From the NCBI GenBank assembly GCA_036146215.1, contig JAYYJN010000012.1, positions 1 to 11,909 on the forward strand: DNA of 11,909 nucleotides, given 5' to 3'. The stretch's first letter is position 1, and the number at the start of each line of letters is the position of its first letter. This document shows, in pieces, positions 1 through 6,726 of the stretch. Below the pieces are notes generated by a model. It did no database searches and was not told where the DNA came from. It saw only the letters and a list, made by a program, of their open reading frames with translations. The translations under genes and the position numbers were made by a program. The stretch comes from UBA7805 sp036146215. GTDB lineage: Bacteria; Planctomycetota; Planctomycetia; Pirellulales; UBA7805.

Positions 1-56
1 ATCCACTCCTGTTGAGCTGCGCCCGATATGATTCAACTCGCCAGCCAAGTATCTCT

Positions 57-443
57 TTAGGGGCCGGTAGAAATTGGGGCAGCAAACGGATTGCTGAACC
101 ACGCTCGCCAACCTCGGGGTCTGGATACAGTTTGCCCCATTTGATAAGGCGTGTAATTAGACCGGATATTGTAAGTGGGGCCACCGGTCACCGGCTGATA
201 TACCGACGCGGTCACGGGCGTACTTTCAATTGCCGCGGGGGCATAATTGGTCGTACGACAATTCTCAGCCGGTGGACAACATCGTGGTCCGTAGTAAGTA
301 ATCTGTCCTGTTTGCCGTGACCGATAATGGGTCACCTTAGGGGTATTAAATTGGCCGCCTACTAGATAATCATTCGCTTCAAGATGCGAAGTCATGCCAC
401 AGCACATTACAAATAGCGCCGACATGATTAAACTACGTACCAT
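57..443 (-). CDS. Small secreted protein of unknown function
   Basis: This 128-residue protein matches no family I recognise. Residues 1-23 form a signal peptide: basic residue R3, a hydrophobic stretch around LIMSALFVMCCGM, and a plausible cleavage site near LEA/ND. The mature part is rich in Tyr, Pro, Thr and Gly, with no predicted membrane segment, and carries a small Cys cluster (CCPPAENC, about residues 55-62). It ends in a Pro/Gly tail (PISTGP). The start at 443 is supported by a GGAAGG ribosome site about 7 nt upstream. It is divergent from the HAD gene and separated from it by 275 nt. The composition fits the short exported proteins common in planctomycetes, which sit in the periplasm or cell envelope. 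That it is a real gene is likely; its role is unknown. Confidence 0.68.
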   Translation of the reverse strand: MVRSLIMSALFVMCCGMTSHLEANDYLVGGQFNTPKVTHYRSRQTGQITYYGPRCCPPAENCRTTNYAPAAIESTPVTASVYQPVTGGPTYNIRSNYTPYQMGQTVSRPRGWRAWFSNPFAAPISTGP

Positions 444-718
444 CGTTCAACCTTCCGTTCATTTGTTTCTGGCGGAGAAGATTACAAGACTTTCGACTCT
501 CCGCTGTCGTTCTCGATTCACTTTAAGTTGATTTGAAAGGCTCCGCAAGCAAATAGACCGCTCGATGCACACTTTTTTCGTTTTCGTTCCGGGAGAATGT
601 CCGATTGTTCGGGTTGGGCCCTGCTAGCAGTGGACGAATAATCGTTACAACCATAAGTCTCACATTTAAACTGCATTCCACTCACATCCACACACAATGG
701 CACGGACGCCGCACGCCC
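444..718. other. Divergent intergenic region
   Basis: This gap separates the minus-strand secreted protein from the plus-strand HAD gene, so it should hold both promoters. I found no convincing sigma-70 pair for the minus-strand gene. On the plus strand there is a TGCTAGCA element (622-629), described separately. Open frames crossing the gap on either strand show no family features and are judged to be chance. Confidence 0.6.
614..629 (+). promoter_or_regulatory. TTG-N5-TGCTAGCA promoter-like element
   Basis: TTG, five bases, then TGCTAGCA lies about 90 nt upstream of the HAD start codon. TGCTAGCAG resembles an extended -10 box (TG-n-TAnnnT) except in its last base, and CTGCTAGCAG (621-630) is also a palindrome. 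The same TTG-N5-TGCTAGCA arrangement occurs at 10282-10297, about 95 nt upstream of the phosphoesterase gene. There is no good -35 box at 17 bp. It could be a promoter or a regulator site. Confidence 0.35.
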
Positions 719-1402
719 ATGAAAATTTGTCTCTTTGATATCGATGGAACACTTATCACCACCGGGGGTGCCGGAAAACAGGCTTTCCTACTAACTCTGC
801 AAAAAACATTCGATGTTGAGGTAACTGATCCGGGGGTCCCCTTCGCCGGACGCACCGATCGGGGAATTGTTGCTGATTTATTCACCCACTTTGATATTGC
901 TCAAAACGATCACAATTGGGAACGCTTCACTGACGCTTACCTACAATTACTTCCTGGATGTCTCGCAAAATGTTCAGGAAGGGTACTGCCCGGTATTAAG
1001 TCATTCCTTGAAAAAATCAGTCGCCAACCGGACATCGAACTTGGACTATTGACAGGAAATATGGCCAAAGGTGCCTCGATAAAACTTAAGCACTATGAAC
1101 TGGATCACCACTTTGATTTTGGCGGCTTTGGTGATCAGCACACGGATCGCAATCGTGTAGCCCGACAGGCACTAAACGCGACACATCAACGTTGGGGTCG
1201 GGACGTAAAGGCCGAACAGATCTTTGTAATCGGAGACACACCCGCCGATATACGTTGTGGACGGGCGATCGGTGCACATACGGTGGGAGTCTGCACGGGG
1301 AAATACTCTGCAAAGGAACTCACCGCCGAGGCAGCGAATTTAGTTCTCGACGACTTTACCGTCGCGGACCCTTTGCTCGAGAAACTTAATGCGAGAGTTT
1401 AG
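719..1402 (+). CDS. HAD-superfamily phosphatase (phosphoglycolate phosphatase-like)
   Basis: This is a cytoplasmic haloacid-dehalogenase-type hydrolase, probably a phosphatase acting on a small phosphorylated metabolite. With the start at 719 the protein has 227 residues, normal for the Gph/PGP group. Motif I is DIDGTL at residues 7-12, with nucleophile D7 and acid/base D9. Motif II is LLTGN at 110-114. The motif III lysine is probably K122 or K124. Motif IV is GDTPAD at 172-177, with the magnesium-binding Asp. The segment after motif I looks like a helical C1 cap. This start places motif I at the usual N-terminal position; the frame is open upstream to 605, but that extension does not resemble the family. 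No clear ribosome site precedes it. It overlaps the protease gene tail to tail by 4 nt. The substrate cannot be read from the sequence. Confidence 0.9.
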   Translation: MKICLFDIDGTLITTGGAGKQAFLLTLQKTFDVEVTDPGVPFAGRTDRGIVADLFTHFDIAQNDHNWERFTDAYLQLLPGCLAKCSGRVLPGIKSFLEKISRQPDIELGLLTGNMAKGASIKLKHYELDHHFDFGGFGDQHTDRNRVARQALNATHQRWGRDVKAEQIFVIGDTPADIRCGRAIGAHTVGVCTGKYSAKELTAEAANLVLDDFTVADPLLEKLNARV

Positions 1403-2898
1403 CGCGTTTCAAACCTTAAGTCGGGGACACGGTTTGAATTGGATCTTCTTTGATCCGCTTCGACTGCCATGGAGGTGGGGAATGTACGGCCCTTCTGAGA
1501 ATGTTCGGCAGTAATCTTTTCCAGCAGATCTTTTGATGCATTATCAATCACCAGCACTTGATGGCGACTTTCACTGCCTTTCCCGGTTCGTACGATGCAA
1601 ATCAGCTCCTGCGAGCCGGCTCCTTTATGTGTCGTTTCCGCAAGCATTGAAAGAGCTTGAGGCGCATTATTTTCGGCGGCCAACGAACTTTTTGCTTTCG
1701 GTTCCAACGTGGGATTAGATGGATTTAACTCCCGCAACATGGAATGAGCTAACTCTACTGCACCATACAGGCCGGCACGATCGGTGGGATCAGCAAAATT
1801 ACAGATGCCAATTAATTCTCCGCGGCGGTTAAATAATCCTCCCCCACTACGCCCAACCGCCGGTTGACCCTCCACCTGTAAATTCGGGGGGCCGACAAAA
1901 CTATTGATTGCTTTGACGGTGCTGTATTGCACAGTTGGGTCGTTGCCATGGTCGCAGCCGACACTCAATACCATCTCTCCGACTTTTGTCTCTTCCCTTT
2001 CGTCCGAGAGCACCATCGCAGGCAATTGTCGATTGGAGCGAATTGAAACCAATCCAATATCGTTCTGCAGATCATACCGGACTAAAAACCCTTCAACCGT
2101 GGTAGCCGCATCCTGGTCAAAAAGATCGACCTCAATTTTTCCATTGCCTGCTGAATCGCGAAAAATATGCCCGCATGTGAGAATTAACGCCTCCGAAGTT
2201 CCGTTGGGGCCCATCCATGAATCAATGATGGTACCACTGCCAAGCGAGTGGCCCTGCGGATCGTATACCTTGAGTCGCACACTCGCCCGCAGTAGACGAG
2301 CACCCAGCAATTGAAGAGGGCTATGCCCCTCTGTACCGTTTCGACTTATTGGCGGTTCTGCAGATCGTGGCCGATTCGCCGATGGCGTATGGCTGGACCC
2401 TGGAAAAACTGGAACGGGATCAAACGATTGGCCGAGGGCTACCTGCGGCACATTAAGATCGGGGGACAGTGTTTGTTTTGGCGAGGGCTTTGGCGACGGC
2501 CGAGAAAATATTGGTCCGGCAAGCGGCAAAAGTTTACGCGAACGTTCAGGCGATTGTCCACGCGCATGCATCTTATGTGCGGGGCTAGGCAGGACACCAG
2601 AAGTCGAAAGTAGTTCCGAAAGTCGCTGGTAATTCGTGGCACCAATAATCCGTCCGCGTTCTTTGCCGTCGACAACCAACACAAAACATGGAATGTTGGT
2701 TACACCATATTTCTGTGCCAGAGCAGTGTCTCGATCAACATCAATTTCACGAACCGGATAACCTTCCGCAGACAATTGATGCACCACAGGAGCCATCATT
2801 TTGCAGGGCCCACACCAACTGGCTTGAAAATCATAGAGAACCGTTTCCCCCGCTCCGGTTGCCGCCAACAGGAGCGCTGTAATCTGAATCGGTACCAT
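1399..2898 (-). CDS. Thioredoxin-domain/trypsin-like serine protease fusion, exported
   Basis: This 499-residue two-domain protein joins a thiol-disulfide module to a trypsin-like protease. Residues 4-16 are hydrophobic and probably act as a short signal or anchor, so it should work in the periplasm. Residues about 18-100 are a thioredoxin fold with WCGPC (28-32; C29, C32) and the cis-proline site NIP (68-70). Residues about 101-195 are a Pro/Ser-rich, probably disordered linker. Residues about 200-395 are a chymotrypsin-fold protease of the HtrA/DegP type, with H244 (TCGH), D280 (NDIG) and S351 (GRSGGG), so the triad is complete. No PDZ domain is seen; residues 400-499 match nothing I know. 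The start has a strong AGGGAGGG ribosome site just upstream (2903-2910). It may couple redox state to proteolysis or sense misfolded envelope proteins; that role is inference. Confidence 0.88.
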   Translation of the reverse strand: MVPIQITALLLAATGAGETVLYDFQASWCGPCKMMAPVVHQLSAEGYPVREIDVDRDTALAQKYGVTNIPCFVLVVDGKERGRIIGATNYQRLSELLSTSGVLPSPAHKMHARGQSPERSRKLLPLAGPIFSRPSPKPSPKQTLSPDLNVPQVALGQSFDPVPVFPGSSHTPSANRPRSAEPPISRNGTEGHSPLQLLGARLLRASVRLKVYDPQGHSLGSGTIIDSWMGPNGTSEALILTCGHIFRDSAGNGKIEVDLFDQDAATTVEGFLVRYDLQNDIGLVSIRSNRQLPAMVLSDEREETKVGEMVLSVGCDHGNDPTVQYSTVKAINSFVGPPNLQVEGQPAVGRSGGGLFNRRGELIGICNFADPTDRAGLYGAVELAHSMLRELNPSNPTLEPKAKSSLAAENNAPQALSMLAETTHKGAGSQELICIVRTGKGSESRHQVLVIDNASKDLLEKITAEHSQKGRTFPTSMAVEADQRRSNSNRVPDLRFETR

Positions 2899-2912
2899 CG
2901 TTCCCTCCCTGG

Positions 2913-2941
2913 AACTGAGGTCTTTTTAAAGACAACTGAGG
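2913..2941. repeat. Direct repeat AACTGAGG flanking a palindrome
   Basis: AACTGAGG occurs at 2913-2920 and 2934-2941, 21 bp apart (about two helical turns). Between them the palindrome GTCTTT-TT-AAAGAC spans 2920-2933. The block lies 15-43 nt upstream of the protease-fusion start codon, where an operator or promoter would be expected. Confidence 0.4.
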
Positions 2942-3320
2942 AGGATTCGACGGTGTCCGTCGCTCCAGGTGCCGATAAACCGCCCAAACGGCAATCTACT
3001 TACCTGCAGGCAACCTCCATGTTGCCGCGATCTAGTTATTTACCCGCAAAAAATAGCAACAATGAACTCGCAAAAGGTCACTTCCGAGGAGCTGGCATCC
3101 TTGCCACTACTACCGGGGATGTTGTGACGGGTCGCTTCTTTAGCAAAAACCAAAAGAGAACGCATCAGGAAACTTCTTCAATTTTTGATGCGCAAAATTA
3201 CACGACCGTCACTCGGACAGGCTTGTCAGACGACTGCAGTCTTGATCGCAAATACCACACAGCATTGGTATTATGCGGACAAATGCTCTAGGCAGCACGC
3301 AATCTTTTCATAGCAGAGTG

Positions 3321-3341
3321 CACTTTGACTGTACCAAAGTG
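3321..3341. repeat. Perfect 7-bp inverted repeat
   Basis: CACTTTG (3321-3327) and CAAAGTG (3335-3341) are perfect inverted copies around the 7-nt spacer ACTGTAC. There is no clean T-tract on either side to make it a terminator, so an operator-type site is the simpler reading. It is about 230 nt upstream of metG. Confidence 0.4.
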
Positions 3342-3519
3342 AAAAAATTTTGTGTTTTTCTTCGGTGGCAGCAGCGGTGCTACTATCGCTACCGCAATTA
3401 AAAAATAAATACCGGTTCAACGTATCAGTCCCCGCTGGCGTGCGCTTGTTGGCATTTGATGTGCTTGCAGGATAACCTCTTCACTGCTCTCCCGCCTCCC
3501 GATTTGCTTATTACTCGGC

Positions 3520-3525
3520 TACAAT
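3520..3525 (+). promoter_or_regulatory. Possible -10 box for metG
   Basis: TACAAT matches the sigma-70 -10 consensus at five of six positions and lies 43 nt upstream of the metG start codon. No good -35 box is present at the right distance, so the call is weak. Confidence 0.28.
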
Positions 3526-3567
3526 CCCAGCTTTCCAAGAAACACCGCTTTTTCGATCGCTGCTTGC

Positions 3568-5595
3568 ATGCGTCAAATCCTTGCCACCGCCGGTCTCCCC
3601 TATGCGAATGGCCCGATCCACATCGGCCATTTGGTGGAGTACATTCAAACCGACATTTGGGTCCGGTTCCAAAAACTGCAGGGAAACCAATGCATTTATA
3701 TTTGTGGTGATGACACTCACGGCACAGCCATCATGATCAGTGCACGGCAACGAGGTGTTTCCGAAGAGCAGTTTATCGAGCAAATTCACAAGGAACATCA
3801 AGATGATTTTTCTAAATTTGATATCGAGTTCGATAACTATGGAAGCACCCACTGCCAAGAGAATCGAGAACTTTGTGAGCAAATATGGTCGGCCATGCTC
3901 TCCGAGGGACTGGTCATAGAACGGAACGTATCTCAACTCTATGACCCCAAGGCAGAGACTTTTCTTGCTGACCGTTTCGTGCGCGGCACCTGTCCCATTT
4001 GTGGAATTTCAAATCAGTACGGAGACAGTTGTGATAATGGCCACACTTACTCACCTACAGAGCTGATCGATCCCGTCAGTACGCTCTCACGCTCAACTCC
4101 GGAAGTTCGATCTGCTGCGCACCTGTTTATTGAACTTGAAAAATTACATTCATTTCTTGACGAATGGACACAGAACGATGGGCATCTTCAATTAGAAATT
4201 GCGAATTATTTACAGGGGCATTTTCTCAATAAGCCATTGCGGGATTGGGACATCTCACGGCCCGCGCCTTATTTCGGCTTTGAGATCCCGGATTATCCGG
4301 GGCACTATTGGTATGTATGGTTTGATGCGCCCATCGGATACTTGGCTTCGACAAGCCAGTGGTGCAAGCAAGTGGGAGAAAATTTTGATGATTGGTGGAA
4401 GAGTGACACGTCCGAAATCCATCATTTTATCGGTAAAGATATTGCATATTTCCATACACTCTTTTGGCCGGGAATGCTCAAAACGGCAAACTTTACCCTC
4501 CCCAGCAAAGTGCATATTCATGGATTTCTTACCGTGGGTGGGGAAAAGATGTCGAAAAGCAAAGGCACGTTCGTCCGCGCAAAGACCTATCTACAGCACC
4601 TTGATGCGGCCTACTTGCGCTATTACTACGCCTCTAAGTTAAGTGCCAAAGTGGACGACATCGACTTAAATATCGATGAGTTCGTCCAGAAGGTAAACGC
4701 GGATCTGGTCGGCAAGGTGGTGAATCTTGCCAGTCGTGCGGCGAAGTTTGTGCAACACACTGGATTGGCCAGCAGCTACCCGGAGGATGGGGGATTGTTT
4801 GCCAGGGCAGCGGAAGAGGGTAAAGCGATAGCCGCGGCCTATGAAAAATGCGACTTTGCACAAGCGATGAGAAAAATTCTGGCCCTAGCCGACCGCGCAA
4901 ACCCGTATGTGGAAGAGAAACGACCTTGGGAACTCAACAAGGATCCGACTCGCCAAAAAGAACTCCAAGAGGTATGTACCGTTGCGCTTAATCTTTTTCG
5001 CCAATTGGTCATATACCTCGCGCCTGTGCTACCGCGATTGGCATATGACTGTAGCCAACTGCTGGGCGAATCAATTGAACACTGGCACCAGGCGCAAGAG
5101 CCTTTGCTCGGCACTCCAGTCCAAAAATTCAAACATATGCTTCAAAGACTACAAATCGAAAAGGTACAAGCAATGATTGACGAAAGTCGAGAAGATGAAT
5201 CCCAGCCACAACCTACTTCCACGACGAGCGACGACCCGCAGCCACTGATCGATGAACCACTGGCCGATGAAATCACCATTGACGAGTTTGCCAAGGTGGA
5301 TCTGCGGGTTGCCCGCGTTTTAAGTGCCGAGGCCATTCCCGAAGCACGTAAGCTGCTCAAACTGACGCTCGGACTGGGCGGTGAGGAACAACGTACTGTG
5401 TTTGCGGGAATCAAGTCGGCCTACGAACCGGAAACACTTGTCGGCCGTCTGGTGGTTTGCGTGGCGAACCTCGCGCCGCGAGAAATGAAGTTTGGAACCA
5501 GCGAAGGTATGGTTGTGGCTGCCGGGCCGGGCAAAGCGGAAGTTTTTCTTCTTAGTCCCGACTCCGGTGCCAAGCCCGGTCAACGTGTGCACTGA
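3568..5595 (+). CDS. metG: Methionine--tRNA ligase
   Basis: Cytoplasmic enzyme charging tRNA-Met with methionine using ATP, for initiation and elongation. Its 675 residues are close to the long bacterial form (E. coli about 677). The class I core starts with ATAGLPYANGPIHIGH; HIGH is at 18-21 and the second signature KMSKS at 327-331. A connective-domain zinc knuckle begins at C142 and C145, with C155, but the fourth Cys is absent and H159 is the only nearby substitute. The anticodon-binding helical domain spans about 375-540. An acidic/Pro/Ser linker (about 545-565) leads to a C-terminal OB-fold tRNA-binding domain (about 570-675) with KVDLRVARV and NLAPREMKFGTSEGM. No clear ribosome site precedes the ATG, but the start sits directly before the conserved N-terminus. 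It stands alone, divergent from the protease fusion and convergent with hsp20. Confidence 0.97.
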   Translation: MRQILATAGLPYANGPIHIGHLVEYIQTDIWVRFQKLQGNQCIYICGDDTHGTAIMISARQRGVSEEQFIEQIHKEHQDDFSKFDIEFDNYGSTHCQENRELCEQIWSAMLSEGLVIERNVSQLYDPKAETFLADRFVRGTCPICGISNQYGDSCDNGHTYSPTELIDPVSTLSRSTPEVRSAAHLFIELEKLHSFLDEWTQNDGHLQLEIANYLQGHFLNKPLRDWDISRPAPYFGFEIPDYPGHYWYVWFDAPIGYLASTSQWCKQVGENFDDWWKSDTSEIHHFIGKDIAYFHTLFWPGMLKTANFTLPSKVHIHGFLTVGGEKMSKSKGTFVRAKTYLQHLDAAYLRYYYASKLSAKVDDIDLNIDEFVQKVNADLVGKVVNLASRAAKFVQHTGLASSYPEDGGLFARAAEEGKAIAAAYEKCDFAQAMRKILALADRANPYVEEKRPWELNKDPTRQKELQEVCTVALNLFRQLVIYLAPVLPRLAYDCSQLLGESIEHWHQAQEPLLGTPVQKFKHMLQRLQIEKVQAMIDESREDESQPQPTSTTSDDPQPLIDEPLADEITIDEFAKVDLRVARVLSAEAIPEARKLLKLTLGLGGEEQRTVFAGIKSAYEPETLVGRLVVCVANLAPREMKFGTSEGMVVAAGPGKAEVFLLSPDSGAKPGQRVH

Positions 5596-5643
5596 TTCTA
5601 CGTCTTCAACGTCGCGATGGTACTCTTGCGGTTGATTCAAGGA

Positions 5644-5662
5644 AACGGATTAGCGGTCCGTT
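5644..5662 (+). terminator. Weak stem-loop downstream of metG
   Basis: AACGGA (5644-5649) pairs perfectly with TCCGTT (5657-5662) across a 7-nt loop, 49 nt after the metG stop. It is followed by AAAATT, not a T-run, so it is a poor intrinsic terminator and may simply protect the transcript end. Confidence 0.25.
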
Positions 5663-5673
5663 AAAATTCCATC

Positions 5674-5706
5674 AAAAAGGTGGTGGCACGTTAGAGTGCC
5701 ACCACC
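5674..5706 (-). terminator. Rho-independent terminator of the hsp20 gene
   Basis: Read on the minus strand, GGTGGTGGCAC and GTGCCACCACC form a perfect 11-bp GC-rich stem (5706-5679) with a 6-nt loop. TTTTT (5678-5674) follows directly. It starts 18 nt after the hsp20 stop codon. The stem could also slow plus-strand transcripts from metG, though that side has no T-run. Confidence 0.85.
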
Positions 5707-5723
5707 CCCCGACCCGAGGAGCA

Positions 5724-6218
5724 TCAGCGGGTCTGAATGGTTATCTGTCGTGGCTTGGCTGAAGCCGCCTTCGGAACACGGATCGTTAATACGCCCGCCT
5801 CAAGGCTACCTTCGACGTGCTCAATATCGATTTCAAACGGAAAGCGAATCATCCTTTGAAAATCGGCTGCATTCCGTTCGCGGTGGAAGTAATTCGGTTC
5901 AGCCTGTTTCACTTGCGTCACTTCATCTTTCTCACTTCCCTCACCGGTCGAATGGTCCGCTTGGTCGTGTGCTCGTTCAATCGTGAGATCGCGACCAATG
6001 GCCGTAATTTTCACATCACTCTCGCTAAGTCCGGGTATATCCAGAGCGACAAAGTAATCCTCACTCTCCTCCCAGACATCGACTGCCGGATGACCACGAC
6101 GCCCACCAATGGTGGGGACGGGATCCTGTTGCGGCCCAAACACATCGGCAATCAACTGATCCATGTCGGTGCGAAAAGCGAGAGCTGGACTAAGACACTG
6201 AGAATTTATACGTAACAT
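5724..6218 (-). CDS. Hsp20/alpha-crystallin small heat-shock protein
   Basis: ATP-independent holdase chaperone that forms oligomers in the cytoplasm and keeps unfolding proteins soluble. With the start at 6218 it has 164 residues, typical of bacterial Hsp20. The N-terminal arm (1-42) is followed by the alpha-crystallin domain (about 43-150): PAVDVWEESEDYFV, LDIPGLSESDV, then the signature EAGVLTIRVPK at 140-150. The C-terminal tail carries an I-x-I anchor (ITI, 159-161) used in oligomer assembly. The dimer-loop region (about 84-109) is long and charged. The start is fixed by a perfect AAGGAGG 8 nt upstream; the frame is open to 6302, but that extension is not family-like. It has its own terminator. 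Heat induction is expected, but I found no CIRCE element or convincing sigma-32 box. Confidence 0.94.
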   Translation of the reverse strand: MLRINSQCLSPALAFRTDMDQLIADVFGPQQDPVPTIGGRRGHPAVDVWEESEDYFVALDIPGLSESDVKITAIGRDLTIERAHDQADHSTGEGSEKDEVTQVKQAEPNYFHRERNAADFQRMIRFPFEIDIEHVEGSLEAGVLTIRVPKAASAKPRQITIQTR

Positions 6219-6226
6219 GGCATGAT

Positions 6227-6233
6227 CCTCCTT
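6227..6233 (-). promoter_or_regulatory. Ribosome binding site of hsp20
   Basis: AAGGAGG on the minus strand, 8 nt before the ATG at 6218, decides the start. An out-of-frame ATG lies 3 nt after the site and would encode only MPCYV before a stop. Its spacing is too short for efficient use. Confidence 0.85.
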
Positions 6234-6445
6234 CGATGCTGTGCTGAAATAATTGTCTTGGGTTTGGCAGTGATGACTATTGCAACAGGTCACACTGCGC
6301 AAGGTTCCTCAGTTCACCAAATAGCCTGAAAACCTCTGAAACTACTCGTAAAGCAACCACCATGCCGATCGTAAAAAATTATCTTAAGTTCTATTTATTA
6401 ATTGACTTATAGGTTTTTATACACATTTGAAAATTCCCAAAAAGC

Positions 6446-6496
6446 TGCCATTTTGGCACTTTTTTGGCATCTTGGTGTATTACTGTCATTTTGGCA
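6446..6496. repeat. Cluster of TTTTGGCA boxes
   Basis: TTTTGGCA occurs at 6451-6458, 6462-6469 and 6489-6496. The first copy also forms an inverted repeat with TGCCA (6446-6450) around TTT, giving TGCCA-TTT-TGGCA. Repeated boxes between divergent promoters suggest a regulator-binding array. No regulator gene is in the window. Confidence 0.5.
6454..6469 (+). promoter_or_regulatory. Sigma-54-like -24/-12 element
   Basis: TGGCAC, five T, then TGGCA fits the sigma-54 pattern TGGCAC-N5-TTGCA with one mismatch, and keeps the required GG-to-GC spacing. It faces the acyl cassette and would give a 5' leader of about 245 nt. The match overlaps the TTTTGGCA repeats, so it may be a by-product of them. 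Confidence 0.35.
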
Positions 6497-6617
6497 TAAA
6501 TCGCCGCTCAATCATCAGGTTTCATGTTGGCTTGCCGACTGCGTGTGCCATCGTGCGGGCCCAAATACACAGTGTGCCTTATCAATCAATCTGTCGCTCT
6601 GCTCAAAGGGAATGCTG

Positions 6618-6646
6618 TTGAGGATTGCCGGTGCCCGTTCTATACT
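6618..6646 (+). promoter_or_regulatory. Sigma-70-like promoter of the acyl cassette
   Basis: TTGAGG (6618-6623) and TATACT (6641-6646) are separated by exactly 17 bp. Matches to consensus are four of six and five of six. Transcription would start near 6653, about 75 nt before the first dehydratase start codon. Confidence 0.6.
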
Positions 6647-6726
6647 CACTCGTTTATTCGAACAGATCCTCGCACCGACTCATTGGCTATGTCGGGACGG
6701 GGAGCGAAGCCCTCCGATAAACTGCC

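Larger units (their letters stand above)
2899..3567. other. Divergent intergenic region upstream of the protease fusion and metG
   Basis: These 669 nt separate two divergent genes and should hold both promoters. I see no gene with family features. An open frame running from 2776 to 3291 on the plus strand begins antisense to the protease gene and looks like chance. Visible structure: the repeat AACTGAGG at 2913 and 2934 flanking a palindrome; a 6-bp stem with a TGT loop at 2948-2962; a 7-bp inverted repeat at 3321-3341; an A/T-rich stretch near 3397-3411; and a possible -10 box at 3520. No tRNA-like fold was found. Confidence 0.6.
6219..6726. other. Divergent regulatory region between hsp20 and the acyl cassette
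   Basis: These 508 nt should hold the promoters of hsp20 (minus) and the dehydratase/ACP/ketosynthase operon (plus). The middle (about 6365-6425) is A/T-rich. TTTTGGCA recurs at 6451, 6462 and 6489. A sigma-54-like element and a sigma-70-like promoter are listed separately. Several open frames cross it on the plus strand; none shows family features or a plausible ribosome site, and I treat them as chance. Confidence 0.65.

Noticed and set aside
518..703. Minus-strand frame of 61 codons upstream of the HAD gene
   Set aside because: Short, no ribosome site, no recognisable features; it overlaps the probable promoter region of the HAD gene.
2776..3291. Open frame of 171 codons on the plus strand
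   Set aside because: Its first part is antisense to the well-supported thioredoxin/protease gene. The product has no family features and there is no convincing ribosome site.
3511..3936. Minus-strand 141-codon frame opposite the start of metG
   Set aside because: It is fully antisense to the conserved N-terminal part of methionyl-tRNA synthetase, so it is a shadow frame.
6219..6300. RNA thermometer (ROSE or fourU) in the hsp20 leader
   Set aside because: No UUUU or ROSE-type sequence faces the AAGGAGG site, and the only CCTT upstream offers too little pairing.
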